64,000 nucleotides of DNA from Toxorhynchites rutilus septentrionalis (GCF_029784135.1 NC_073746.1:58130097-58194096), one strand, 5' to 3'. Positions 10,728-22,354 are shown, counted from the first letter of the stretch. Notes: a model not told the origin generated them from the letters alone. A program made the numbers and translations.

Positions 10728-11442
10728 TAATAAATTAAATAATTAACACGGTACCCGCGTAAAAAAATACCAGTGCAATATCACATCTCTCCCTCGGCTC
10801 ACATTACTCTCTTATACTCCCTCAGATCATATTACAGTAATTAGTGCTTTCAGCGGAGCTTAGCGCTTCTGAAGGAAATTAGTGTCGCACCTTATCATGA
10901 TTTCTACGTGGATTTTAGGTGTTGGGTAACGGGGAGCTCACTGGGCGGTACAACGGGACGGGGTTTTTACGGGCAGCTATTCGTGAATGTCTTTCCCTGT
11001 CTACTTTGCTCTGGACGGTCCAACAGTGGTACTGTACGTGCATCGGCAGTAGAGTGTACAAATCACAAGGGAATCTTCTAGCAACAACAGATGACCTCAT
11101 TCGTGAGGAAAATCGAATTAGAGCTACCAATAAAAAACAACGCGTTTCCGGAATCGAGCAACACTCAACTTTTTACTTCCGTTCTACTTAAGGATAGTCC
11201 CATTTGATATCTATCATTAGGTGACATGGTTTTTTTACGCGGATTTTCCAATTGACACGGTTTTTTTTACGAGGTACGTATCCCCTGCGTAAAAAAAACC
11301 TGGGTGTATCGGTCTGGCATGGAATGGCTGTATTTTTGTGTTACACCGAAATGTTATATATTTAAAAAATAAAGCATGCAATCGGCACCGAGATCTAGTG
11401 ATCTAGATCTGTCCATGGCGACCTTACTCACTGTGAAATATT

Positions 11443-11552
11443 GGGCCTGATCACGAATGCCACTTCACGGTGGAAACGAAATGAAGTGCATATAACCTTG
11501 CATACAAAGCATTTCGTTTTCACCGTGAAGTGACGTTCGTGATCAGACCCAT
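11443..11552. mobile_element. foldback/MITE of about 110 bp
   Basis: The two arms of about 39 bp are almost perfect inverted repeats. The left begins TGGGCCTGATCACGAATG and the right, read inward, TGGGTCTGATCACGAACG. Both continue with CACTTCACGGTG and AAACGAAATG. Only about 30 bp separate the arms, so a strong hairpin is expected. The CACTTCACGG core also occurs in the larger MITE at 48344-48720. Confidence 0.8.
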
Positions 11553-11559
11553 TATCATT

Positions 11560-12800
11560 CATAGAAAGAACCGATTAAACTTTACTCTCGAATATCGATT
11601 TAGTTTCTATCGAGGCAACGTAACATTTGCAGTATCGTTAATCTATTTTTATTCTGATTAGAATCTTAAATTAGATTACTTTTGAGCGACGGCGAAGCTC
11701 ATGAAGACAACGAAGTTGTAGATAAGAAGTCCCTTGAAGTAATTTTGAAACATGTTGAAGAAAATGAATGAATAATCAGTACAAAAAATGAAATGTATTA
11801 GGACATATTCGCTCGTAGTTAAGTAGCCTTCAGGACTGGACAATCGTTATTAAAAAGGTATGTCTTGACAAATCGATTTTCTGAACGGTGTAAGTCTTTT
11901 TTCTAAATTTGTACTTATTATAGCATATGAGCGTCGTCTTTTTCCTGAACAGGGAATAAAAATTACATATTTATCAAAAGCATTTTTTTTGTTTCTCAGT
12001 ATGAGGGCCATTTAAAAAAAATACAATTTAGGAAAAATCATTTTCCAGGGCATTTATTTTGCACTGTCATGAAATCATTTGATCAAATAAACTATTCGAA
12101 AAAGAATTATTAGAAACTTAGCAACTGGTATCTGCACAGAATTTAGCTGACAATGATCCCATAAAATCTAACTGTGTCATACGTCTGGAATTTAGTCGAA
12201 ACCGATTTTCGATTCTAGTTCTAGAAAGCAACCTTTCGACTGAAACTGATGTCATGCCATCCGGCAAAGATATTCTCGAGCTTTCGGGTATACTCTAGGA
12301 TACAGTTGTTTGACTGGTTTCTGTGGGTAGGAACATTGAATCAATGTTCTGAACTCATACACATTCAGTAATATTATTCCAAAAAATAAATCCCTACATC
12401 ACTTTTCTCAGATTTTTTAACATTGGAATTATCTTCCCTGAGTGAGAGGACGTTTCCCCTTTCAGTTCAGTGATCCTATGGGCCAGTATGAGTTGCAGTA
12501 GATCACTCAGTAGCTGCTGCTAGTTCTGATCCTTTTAGTATTTCTAAATCGTACAGAAATTCACATTTTCACGTGGTATGTGGACAGTCCCAAGCATATA
12601 AATATATTTCCACGTGCTGTATCAAGATAATTCGAAAAATCATTTGGCATCCATGTTGATGGTTGGTAATAATGGTTTTTCAGGTATAATAAACAAACTT
12701 TAAAAATAAAAATTATGATATTAGTTGTTTGTATCCAATATGTGTTGTGCGTACTTGTGCGTATATGTGTTTGTGTGTGCGTTCTTTTTAGAGCAGATAC
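11560..12800. other. intron sequence, no feature recognised
   Basis: This is AT-rich sequence between the foldback element and the heptamer array, within the proposed large intron of the E2 gene. No coding, inverted-repeat or RNA-gene signal was found. Confidence 0.4.
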
Positions 12801-13218
12801 TAGAGAGTAGAGAGTAGGGAGTAGATAGTAGAAAGTAGAGAGTAGTAAGTAAATAGTATAGGGAGTAGAGAGTAAAGTGCAGAGAGTAGAGAGTAGAGAG
12901 TAGAGAGTAGAGAGTAGAGAGTAGAGAGTAGAGAGTAGAGAGTAGAGAGTAGAGAGTAGAGAGTAGAGAGTAGAGAGTAGAGAGTAGAGAGTAGAGAGTA
13001 GAGAGTAGAGAGTAGAGAGTAGAGAGTAGAGAGTAGAGAGTAGAGAGTAGAGAGTAGAGAGTAGAGAGTAGAGAGTAGAGAGTAGAGAGTAGAGAGTAGA
13101 GAGTAGAGAGTAGAGAGTAGAGAGTAGAGAGTAGAGAGTTGAGAGAGTAGAGAGTAAAGAGCAGAGAGTAGAGAGTAGATAGTAGAGAGAAGAGAGTAGA
13201 GAGTAGAGAGTAGAGAGT
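12801..13218. repeat. heptamer satellite (GAGAGTA)n
   Basis: This is a run of about 60 copies of the 7-mer GAGAGTA. It is imperfect at both edges and essentially perfect over about 12880-13135. One strand is purine-rich. Because 7 is not a multiple of 3, all minus-strand frames read as a serine/leucine/tyrosine repeat. These long open frames are artefacts. It lies in the proposed E2 intron. Confidence 0.97.
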
Positions 13219-13620
13219 GTGTCGTGACGAGGGCACCTGGAACGCAGTAAACAGTGCAATCGTACATATCATGTCCGAGCTACAGCGGAAGTGGAGGACC
13301 GACCAGCGTGCGGATAACGCCTGACCATAAGAGATGAACAACTGCGAGGGCTGTAGCAACGGATAGTACCCCCCGAGAGCCGCCGTGACGGAGTGCGCGT
13401 CATGTTGGAGGGCACTACCTAATCGGCGCTCCGCTGGGAACACACGCAGACGCGCACGGTCTTACACACAAGGCACACGCAGCTGCATACAATCTCTCAC
13501 ACAAAAAAAAACACATCGCAGCTGCTGACTGTAAAAAAGGAGCGCTTGAAGGAGAACAATATCTATCTCGGTCTAGGCCGTGTATGTAGCAAGGTATGCG
13601 GAAAGCTTATTTGTCTTTTG
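13219..13620. other. GC-rich island of unknown nature
   Basis: This stretch is clearly richer in G+C than its surroundings and holds CpG-rich patches (CGGCGCTCCGCTGGGAAC). It directly abuts the end of the heptamer array. No coding frame or family was recognised. It could be a remnant of a retrotransposon 5' region or a unique intron segment. Confidence 0.3.
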
Positions 13621-13624
13621 TTTT

Positions 13625-15520
13625 GGTCGGTATGATTCTTATATTGCTGTACCATGTATATTATACAAATGCTTACCAGTATTTGTGGGTCATGACATAT
13701 TCTGTTATGTTATGTCTCATTTAATGTCATAAATCGGAATGACACAACATGAGCTAAAAATCAATTTTGGGTGTAGGATAACTTCCGACAGTTTTCAATC
13801 AGCAGCTGGTGCGACATCTCTCCGACCTAGAGAGGAAATTCTTTGCGAAGTCCTTGGCGGAAGTCAGAAAATTGACATTCAAACTGGCCGACAAAACTTA
13901 AGCGTTCGTTTAATAAATCAACTCAGATGGCTGGAAAACCCTGGCTTAGCGGGTTTTAAAACGTAATCCAAATCTGTCATTCCGGATACCGGAAGCTATT
14001 TTAGGCCGTTTTTTCGACTCTTTCCTATTTTTTTCGAGTATGTCTGGCATACATTAACTTTGCAAAATTTCTGCCTCAAAAACCATTTTTATTATGAAAA
14101 GAGACCTAGACTATCGATTCGTGGTTAGATAACTATATATTTTTGTGAAATTCATGGATATAAACACTTTTCACTTTCACTTTCCTTTTGTTTTCCTTCT
14201 TTGCAATGGGACAGTTCGCCGTTTCGGTTACGCGTGTTGTGCTTTTAGTTGCATGTCAAAACTTGTTGCTATTAGAAATCATGTCATGCGCAACATAAAG
14301 CATTTGATGGAAGGATGGGAATGATTCAAGAAGTGGATAATTTAGGCGCACATATGCTTTTTTCACAATGAATTGCTTATAAAACATCGAAAAAAAACAA
14401 AATGAACGATAACTTCTTTAAATATGCTGCTTTGTATATTACCGCACAAAAACAAATCGCACAAGAATAGAAAATCGCAAAAAAAAATGGCACTAAAAAG
14501 ATCGCACAAAAAAAAAGGTTTGCCTGTGCACTGTTTCATGGTATTTAAGTTTGACATGCAATCAGGGTTGATAACTATAATTTTCATAATTGGAATTGGG
14601 TTGTCCGGAAAGTTCGTGCCATTTTTTTGGAAAACAAAAGCGTGATTTTCTTTGACAGACATACATGCATTCAATTTTTCTATGCAAAGTTTGTTCGACA
14701 ATCTTTCGTCATCTTTTTTTCCATCTTTGAAACGATGTCTGTCTTAAACTGTCAGTCTTGAAATAGATCTCTAGAGCGCGAGAAAAAAGATCTCCCAACA
14801 CTAGCCTCAATATTCATTTATTAATTCAGATTGACGGCATTGAACTTTCTGTTCTGTCATTTTGAAGCGAAAATCATAATGAATTTCTCAAGTGGAATAA
14901 ACGTACTTTTGACATAAAAATTATGAATGAAATTTTATTGTTCCCTATCGGATATGTATTCTACGTTATAGAGGGATACGTTTTTTCGAATATTGTAAAA
15001 AGTATTACACAAAAAACTGTATCTGATGATGATTTTATATTATGATGATGATTTTTGTGGAAATGTCATTAAATATACAGATAAATGGTTAAGTAGGAGT
15101 CACGACTACATGCCTTTAAACATTAAAAAAACAAGTAATTACTGCATTCAAAATATAACGGTTTGAAACTGCATAGCGTGCTAATCTGATGAAGTATTTT
15201 TATTTCACACTAACTTCAAGCTTGTATAAATGTCGATAATGCACCTCCGATAACGTGAACCGTTTCGGAGTTTCGCACAGCTTCATATTTCGGACACTCT
15301 ATAATAATAACTTGAAATTAAGGCATTTCTGCATGTAATTGTGTTGACAATGATTCGCTCAGAATTATGGGAAATGGAAATACTTTCAATTTAATAATTT
15401 AAACCGTGTTCGGATCCGGGAATCGTATTGTATAACATTACAAACAAATCTTAAAGAATTTACGATTCGATTGGTATGCACATAATTAGAATTCAATCGC
15501 ACCGAAAATAGTAACTTCAT
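13625..15520. other. AT-rich intron sequence with small repeat fragments
   Basis: Two fragments can be named. At 14598-14640 is a mariner-type end, TTGGGTTGTCCGGAAAGTTC, without a partner. At about 14860-15070 is a stretch like one inside the MITE at 48344-48720 (AAAATTATGAATGAAATTTT; TTTTATATTATGATGATG). No gene was found. Confidence 0.4.
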
Positions 15521-15524
15521 TTCA

Positions 15525-15590
15525 TAAAAACGATACCTCTTTTCTGATTTGGCACCCCCACTGAAAAAAGTAGTCCTACATCAAAAAGGT
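15525..15590 (-). repeat. copy of the GACGTAGGAC-headed repeat module, fragment
   Basis: On the minus strand this reads TTTTTGATGTAGGACTAC, then GGTGCCAAATCAGAAAAG and AGGTATCGTTTTTATGAAAT, matching the module at 17511, 58288 and 6250. Only the first 65 bp or so are recognisable. Confidence 0.55.
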
Positions 15591-15829
15591 TTACCCCAAA
15601 CAATTAAGTAGTTTTATTTTTGCATGTACTTTTAAAAAGACCCTCGTACTTTAAATATATTGTTCCGTTGAAATTCACTATTTTTGATTGTCATATTGTG
15701 CTCTCTAAACTAGTGAGTGCTTTCCTGTTGGATAAAATGAATTGCGGGAGTGTGTTCGATGATCCGATACTGCTTGACTCTACTCTGGAATTACGTTGAC
15801 AAATTAAAAATCAATACACTCATACTCAC

Positions 15830-16119
15830 CATCGCAACCTCCGCATGGGACTGTCGGTGTTTGCTTTGCTGGTGCTACTGCTATTGTTACTGCTACTGCT
15901 GCTTCCGCTGGGGACAATTGCTGCGGCCACTGCCAGCGTCGCCGGATGCGTGGGATGAAGCATCGGGTGTCCCTCGGCGGCCGGCCCGACCTGATGATCT
16001 GTCCCTCCGCTGGCCCCATGTTGCTGATCCCGATCCTTTTGGGTTTTCTCTTTTTTGTCCGGACTCTTGAAAAACTTCCTTATGGCGGCCGTCACCTTAT
16101 CCTTCGACCGGGAGGACAT
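15830..16119 (-). CDS. candidate first coding exon of the UBE2QL1-type E2 gene
   Basis: An ATG at 16119 opens a frame that begins MSSRSKDKVTAAIRKFFKSP, then turns into a Lys/Asp-rich and a Ser/Asn/Ala-rich low-complexity segment ending SPMRRLR. It reaches a strong donor, G|GTGAGTAT, at 15829. Exon length is 290 nt, leaving two bases (TG). The E2 acceptor at 8270 needs exactly two bases. Joining makes a Cys codon (TG|T) and a continuous frame with [15 protein letters not shown]. The total would be 867 nt, or 288 residues plus stop. The phase match alone has a one-in-three chance of arising randomly. The basic, disordered N-terminus is not in human UBE2QL1 but is plausible for an insect form. 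If the link is wrong, this is the first exon of an unidentified gene. Confidence 0.6.
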
Positions 16120-17500
16120 TTTCTTCTCACCCCCTGCTGCTGATGCCTCCTACGATAGAGATGGATGGATGGATTGATGACCTCTACTTTTTTCTTCGGC
16201 ACGAGCTTAACTAATCTTACGCACGTCGGATTGGTCCAGGCTTTCCGAAAATAAATGGGTGGCTGTCTATTGGAGCGTTTCGTAAATAAATTGATGCTGA
16301 TAGCATCCACCTAAACAAATTCGTTTATCTTTTTCCGACGCCCGAATTTTTTCCGTCTATTTTTATCGATGCTCCGCCGGTAGACTGCTTCTTGTGGCTC
16401 TGCGAATATGTCAGCGAAAATCATCTGCCGATTGGATTTCGAGACTTTTCCTGTGGTTCACGGGAAGTGTTTATTGGTTTCTCATCGATTATGTCTTGTC
16501 CTTTTCGCACTCGGAATCGGATCCGGTTGACGTTTTTCTACGTTGCTACGTCCGTTTAAACACACATATAAATTTGTGCCTCGTCGCTGATTGGACGCGA
16601 GATAATAAGTTCATCGAGTGATTACCCGTGCTCAGGAGTTTGATGGGGTCCGTTCCCTCGGAGCGAAGGCAATCAATAGCACAACTGGATTTGTTGCTCC
16701 ACGTTGCTCGGACGCAACTTTTGTTGGTCCATCAGAGCCTTTAAATTCCAACAGACTCGGAATCAGTTGTCATGCATACGACAGTCGAGGAAAACTTTGT
16801 TACAGTTGAAACTTTTTTTTTCTGTCTCTCTCATTATTCCAATATAACCAGCTTAGTTGCTTTTTTAACTCTCCACTTTGTCAGTCAGTTTCCGGTGAGC
16901 AGTGGCGGATCTTGATGAAGGTGGGTGAGAAACAAAAGTACAAATCAACTTTTCTTCCCGTATTTTGGTGGACTATAAAGTTTTGCTTGTTTATTTTCTG
17001 TTTTTTTCTCATTCGGTCTTATTTCGTGTGGACTGTGGCGCTTTCGCTGGCAGCTTGGCGTGTTCACGGAAACGGAAGTGCGCTCATGTTGACAGCGGGT
17101 ATCGCTGCTGCTGTGGAAGAAAAAGAGAGGGGATATTTAAATAAAGTTGTTTGGACAGTGAAAAAATGGCAGCAGTAGCAGCAGCAGCAGCTGCTGCTGC
17201 CACCAGAAGGATATTTGACGCAAGTCAAATAAAGATCTACGGTGTCACCACGGGCGCTTAAATTATATTAATATTTGTCAAAAGTTGTTTGGATAAATCT
17301 TTGCGGTTTCTTCCTTCTTCGGGTGTGGGACGTAGAATCACAGAGGCATTTTGATGGCAGTATTCCAAATGCTATTATTTGGAAAATAGATCTCAATTCA
17401 TTTCTTAATTCTTGATTTAAGAGATGGAATGGTTTGTACCTAGGAGCATGGCCAGATGTTTGAGGTTGGACTGTGATTGTTCGAAATAATTCTGAATTCT
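16120..17500. other. 5' flank of the candidate E2 first exon; likely 5' UTR and promoter region
   Basis: The sequence is less AT-rich and less repetitive than its surroundings, as expected upstream of a start codon read on the minus strand. It has short tandem motifs (ATGGATGGATGGATTG near 16160; a CAG/CTG run at about 17168-17202). No TATA box or start site could be chosen with confidence. Confidence 0.35.
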
Positions 17501-17510
17501 GAATTTAGTT

Positions 17511-19080
17511 TTTTTGACGTAGGACTTCGTCTTTCATTAATGGTGCCAAATCAGAAAACAGGTCACGTTTTCATGAAATAAAGTTAACGTTTATAAATAT
17601 TTTTGCTGCGAATGGATTTTAACGATTTACAATCGGAAATTTTCTAAGAATTGTTTGATATGATATACATTACAATGCCATAGTCTGTATATGGTTTAAA
17701 TTGATGAAAAATTGGAAGTATTCCAATTTCCAACATTTGTTCTGTCCATTTGTGTGATTTCCCGAGCAGAGCTGTCAATAACGGGCAATTATGCAGCGGC
17801 TAGAATAGAAACAACGACGGGGGTAGCGAAAAAAGGATATTTGTGCGTGGAGGCGATCTGGCGTAGTGGTAACATCTATGCCTCTCACGCTAAAGGTCGC
17901 GAGTTCAATTCTCACTCCCGACATTCTTCCAAAAATGGAAGTAAAAGTGACGAACCAATCAAATGAGTCGAAAATCACTATAATACAGATATAAAAAAAG
18001 GATATTTGTGAAGTAAACTTCGCCCTTGCATAGTAAGTAAGCTGCCGCTAGCGTATAAGTATTGTATCCCATCTGAGGAAAATTCTTATCATTCTTCGCG
18101 AGGACACTGACTGGACAACACCGTTGCTGGGCGAGCTGGACGGTGAGGAATCGAGGTCCTTTCTCAAGGCAATGAAGGTGAACGAGTAGGAAAGTTTCCC
18201 AAGAGTCTTTTTGAAGACTAGAGACGAATGAACTGAAAAGTTTAAAGTCTCTTTAATTCAATAAAGAAAAAAAAGAATGAAAATACTCAGAATCTTTCTG
18301 TGCCCGAAACAACAAAGGTCGCTTATTCGGCTCGTTTTGTGTTCTATGTTTCCCCTCGAGCTGTGAACGCTAGCGAATATTTCACTTGAAGTGCATCTGG
18401 CATTGCAATTAACACAACCATCCGAGCCATGGCAAAGCAGGCGAAAAAAGAAAGAGAAGAGCGCAAATGATTATAGGTCGCTTCTAGCCAACAGTGTTTG
18501 GCGTTGTGTGTGTTGCTTGTTCATTTCCTGTACATGTGAATAGCACACCTTCGATACTTGTAGTTGCCATTCGTATTTGCTCTCGTGCGTATCAGCTCTG
18601 TTCTGATGCAACAAACTTCTAGCTTTGTTGATGGTTATGATCGAGAATTGAGAAACGATTTTTCATAAACGGTCATTCTCGCGATGTTTCATTTTTATCG
18701 CTGCAACTGTGTGCATCTGTTAGTTGCGTGTTTGATGCTTGTTGAATGGCGATGCACGGAAGATGCCTCTAGTAAAATACTCAGTACAATGCACGCACTG
18801 ATAAAAAGAAAAAAATTGCAACATATGAGCAATTAGTGTATTGTTCTCGCAAAGGCAAGAAAGAATCGTTGCTTCTCGAAATGATTCTACAAAACCATGC
18901 AAGCCATTAAACCTTTTCAGGGTCCCGGAACTTTTTACCAAAGAGTTATTTATGAAATTTCGACGTATTCGCAAATGATATCCGAAATGATAAACCAGCA
19001 AATTAAAAAAAAAAAAGATTGCGTAGTCTTGCGTCCTAAGCGGTCGTGTCTCGGATACAACCCCTAGATTTTTTTATTTT
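17511..19080 (+). repeat. long dispersed repeat, relative of 58288-60120
   Basis: It begins TTTTGACGTAGGACTTCGTC and shares, in the same order as the copy at 58288: GGTGCCAAATCAGAAAACAG, CTGTCCATTTGTGTGATTTC, CAGAGCTGTCAATAACG and, near its far end, GGCAAGAAAGAATCG and GCGGTCGTGTCTCGGATACA. A family B SINE is inserted at 17846-17993. No intact protein is seen. The order of shared blocks argues for one long element, but its class is unknown. Confidence 0.6.
17846..17993 (+). mobile_element. tRNA-headed SINE (family B, Feilai-like), full length with 17-bp TSD
   Basis: The head GGAGGCGATCTGGCGTAGTG with box B GAGTTCAATTCTC is followed by ACATTCTTCCAAAAATGGAA and an end reading CACTATAATACAGATAT. 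The flanking duplication AAAAAAGGATATTTGTG is perfect over 17 bp (17829-17845 and 17994-18010). This is the hallmark of LINE-driven SINE insertion. It sits in the long dispersed repeat. Confidence 0.9.
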
Positions 19081-19690
19081 TCAAATCGATTTGGCAGACG
19101 TGGCTCCCAAGTACCTTCAGCAACGAAATTTTGTTGTTAATGACATTCGTTAATTGTAGCGCTATGAGCAGAGATACAAGATTTCACGTAATAAGCGTTT
19201 TAAAACATGAACAGAATTTTTAATTAAAGTGAGTTACCCCAGTATAAAAATAAAGGACGCAGTCCTATGTCAAAACGGTTGTCATTGGAATCTTTAAATC
19301 ACTACTAATATTGTAATATTGTTGTCATTATTTTAGATTAAATTATATACTTTTTTTATACTTTATAAACGTTCGTGGATTTGGTGTCATTTTACAGAGT
19401 GTCTCACAGTGAAAGTGATACACTTCATTTATGCCATAAAAGAAAAACATATTTTCCACACACATTCATTGCCTCCCCCATGCACATTCTTACCCCCCCT
19501 ACTAACAACTATCCCTTCCTTGATAATCGCTTGGGAACTACGCTACAGAGGCGATCCTTCTGGCCTTCGGGCGGCAAATATCATACTAAAATTCCTTCCC
19601 TTCCTCTGGTGACTGTAAAGACGTGGCCGGCGTCATTATTGATTATTTAGACTCGATTCACCGAAATTCGCACAATGAGAATGATTTGCT
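18270..19690. other. repeat-derived sequence without recognised genes
   Basis: The first 800 bp belong to the long dispersed repeat described at 17511. From about 19090 the sequence is AT-rich, with another CAGTCCTATGTCAAAA motif near 19260. No gene was recognised. Confidence 0.35.
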
Positions 19691-19701
19691 ACTCCCAAGC
19701 G

Positions 19702-20025
19702 TCATTCGGAGTGTTCTTTGTCCCATTTGTATTTGATTACGGCCCGCAAACGCTTTTCAAAATTATCACAAGCCGCACGCACGACTTCGATCAGCATTTC
19801 ATCCTGGATATTCACCAAACGGTTCTCAAAAGTGTCGAAAGTCATATGTTTTACTTCACCCAGTTTTTCTAGCATGTATCCTCAAATGCTAAAGTCCACT
19901 GGATTCAAATCGGGAGAGGATGCGGGCCATTGAGAGGTGCTGATAAAATACGGTAATTTCCTTTGCACCACTTCTGAACAACCATATGTCTTATGCGCTG
20001 ACGCTGAATCTCGTTGAAACTTTTT
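19702..20025 (-). pseudogene. Tc1/mariner transposase C-terminal remnant, DD37D (maT-like)
   Basis: One minus-strand frame reads from FQRDSASAHKTYGC (second catalytic Asp) through SSPDLNPVDFSI, which holds the third Asp. Thirty-seven residues lie between them, so this is DD37D, the spacing described for maT-type elements. A TGA replaces the Trp expected after FSI. Beyond it the frame stays open through GYMLEKLGEVKHM to a TGA at 19702-19704. Sequence upstream (20100-20400) does not clearly continue the protein. It is inactive. Confidence 0.8.
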
Positions 20026-20493
20026 TTTCTAAATAATTCCTTGGCACAAGGCAGCAAATGGTTTTTGATGATGTGTTACAGATAGTACTCTTTGTTGATT
20101 TTTAATTGTTCAGAAATCTATTATTTTAACCCTATTGAAACTCAAAATGGTGGCCCTGAAAAGAGCTGTTTGTTATATGTACTGATATCCCTCAAACTGG
20201 TTGTAACAATTGTAGTGGTAAGATGTATCATCCGGAACTTCATTGTCCAGAATGCTCGAATTTCCCGACTGAGAATCCAGATGTAGCCCATCATTCGGTC
20301 AGCAGCTTTAGACATCAATGAAATCGTTTCTCCTAGCTTCCGTTTTCTTTACCGCTTAACACGTTCTGCAACAGTTAGTGCAGGCCAAAAAATGGGTGGG
20401 TCAGGCTTAGTCATCATTTGTTTGTATTTATTAAATTATTGATTCAATGAAACAATTTTCGAATTCAATTGAATTAAACATATTTGCTGTACG

Positions 20494-21150
20494 TAGTGAT
20501 CCCCGATAATCGTTCGATTAATCGATTAATCGAATACTTCCTACAGAAATCGATTATTAATCGTAGCGAACGAATAATTTACGTCGATTAATTGATCCTA
20601 ACCCAGGAAAAAAAAAACTACGGCCGCTGCAGTTTTATTTTTCTTTAAGTTATTTTGATTATTTTGAATTTACCACACTACATCATCTCACCTCGTAAAC
20701 ACTTTGGTGTTTGTCTTCAAAAACAATTTTCGTATTTTTCCACTACATGCAAAAAATATGTTTTTCATTTAAATAGAATACCAATTTGATATGGAGAAGT
20801 TTATTTTCATTCATAATTTTAATTTAAAAAACGTGTTCCGCTTGGAAATTAATTATTATCTTTATTATTATTATATTTGCTCGATTCGCGTTGACATCAT
20901 AGAGCTTCGTTCACGAGTTTAGGGGAGCTTGAAAGATTGATTTTCAGGTGGAATGAACACTTTTTTAATTTCAGATTAGAAAGCCATCTGAAATTAAAAA
21001 AGCAAATGAGAAATATTAACCTTACTAATTTTTTCTCTCAGTGTGGCGATTAATCGATTATTTGGGACGATTAATCGTATCGAATAACAAACTATTGAAA
21101 AGTATTCGATTAGTTGATGAACGATTTATTTCAAAAATCGGGGATCACTA
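20494..21150. mobile_element. hAT-like non-autonomous element
   Basis: The terminal inverted repeats TAGTGATCCCCGAT at 20494-20507 and 21137-21150 are perfect over 14 bp. Further inside, both ends share TAATCGAATACTT. The flanking 8-mers GCTGTACG (20486-20493) and GCTGTGTG (21151-21158) differ at two sites and may be an aged 8-bp duplication, as hAT elements make. The subterminal zones are dense in ATTAATCGATTA-type palindromes, possibly transposase binding sites. There is no coding frame. Confidence 0.65.
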
Positions 21151-21159
21151 GCTGTGTGT

Positions 21160-22350
21160 ACAGATTTTGAACAAAGGCCATGTAAGGTTCGGGTTGCATA
21201 CAACATTCACGGGAATCAAACCGAAAGAAAGAATGCATAATATATGAATATACTTTGCATTCGCTCGCAAAACATACCTTTTTTATTCGTTCAATTTTTA
21301 CTTGTTTTGTAATTTCCGCTGTTAATGTCTCATGCGGAAAAATTGCTGGAGAAATTTTCCGTCTGATGGTATATATGTTGACGTTGTCCTACGTCAAAAA
21401 AAAAAGATCAATATGCAAATAATCCTGATAATAAATTAAAATCAGTTGAACACACCCCGACAAATAAGCTCATTTGTCAAAGAAAGAATGATTTTCTGTG
21501 ATTATTGAATTAGGATATCTACGTTAGTGAGATCCAAGCCGTCTGGAGTGGCGGCCCCTCGGAAGCAAATCTGTGTTCCTCCGATTGTCCAATTAGTTTG
21601 AAACATAGGAGTCGATCCTTTAGTAAAATCCAATCGAACGTTAGCAAGCGTCGGATGGTAATTTAAATTTTAAATTGAAATATAAATGATATATCTTAAA
21701 GCAAAAATTAACCGAACAAAGGTAATGCACCAGCCAAACGTACGCCGTCCGATGCTCGTTAAAGCTCTGTCGAACCTAACCAAAGGATCATTTCCTATGT
21801 TTGAAACTAACCGGGCAATCCGAGAAACACAGGTTAGCTTGCGAGAGGCCGCCGATTCAGACGGTGAGTCGACGACCGAATCGGATTGCGTTCCCTCGGC
21901 GGCTTTGGGCCACTTCGGTTCCTTATCCTCGTTAGATGAGAACTTCGAACATTGACCTCTGAATAAATTTCATTATGAAACAATAAATTCATGAGAAAAA
22001 TTGCGCTGCGGTGGCGTTAATACATAAATACCATTTTCTTTCTTACCAATTCTTTTCGCATTTCAAGACATTTATGCATTCATTTTATATGTCAAAATAA
22101 TCCGCTTAATTTTCCTAATATTCCATAGCCCGTGTTCTTTACTAAATGATCTCTAAGTATTCAAGAGCAAAAGAAGACGACATGTTAACCGTGCCTACAC
22201 TTATTTCTTAAAATGACACAGCGAAGTCTCCAGCATCATTCAGCCTGTCCATGTCAAACCGATAAAGTGGTTCTCAGATTTTCGTTAAAAGTGGCAATTT
22301 GGTCTTTATCACATATGGTTTTGTGACCCGTATTTTTCTATTTTTTTTTC
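21160..22350. other. no gene recognised; scattered repeat ends
   Basis: AT-rich sequence. At 21384-21400 is another GTCCTACGTCAAAAAA motif. At 22237-22262 is a one-sided copy of the CAGCC...TCCATGTC terminus of the element at 10301. A short open frame at 21686-21955 has no similarity I can name and is probably chance. Confidence 0.35.
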
Positions 22351-22354
22351 TTAT

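Larger units (their letters stand above)
10301..11330. mobile_element. TA-flanked DNA element with CAGCCATTCCATG termini
   Basis: The left end is CAGCCATTCCATGTCGAACC at 10301-10320. The right end at 11330, read inward, is CAGCCATTCCATGCCAGACC, and both are flanked by TA. A CAG-initial repeat with TA duplication is the pattern of pogo/Tigger-like Tc1/mariner elements. No transposase is left, so it is non-autonomous. It has itself been hit by a SINE (10337-10475) and a MITE (10517-10727). Its right half repeats the motif CGCGTAAAAAAA in both orientations. A one-ended copy of the same terminus is seen near 22240. Confidence 0.7.

Noticed and set aside
12561..13443. Three overlapping minus-strand frames of 155-240 codons rich in Ser, Leu, Thr and Tyr
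   Set aside because: They are translations of the GAGAGTA heptamer array. A 7-bp unit without stops stays open in several frames, so this is not protein evidence.
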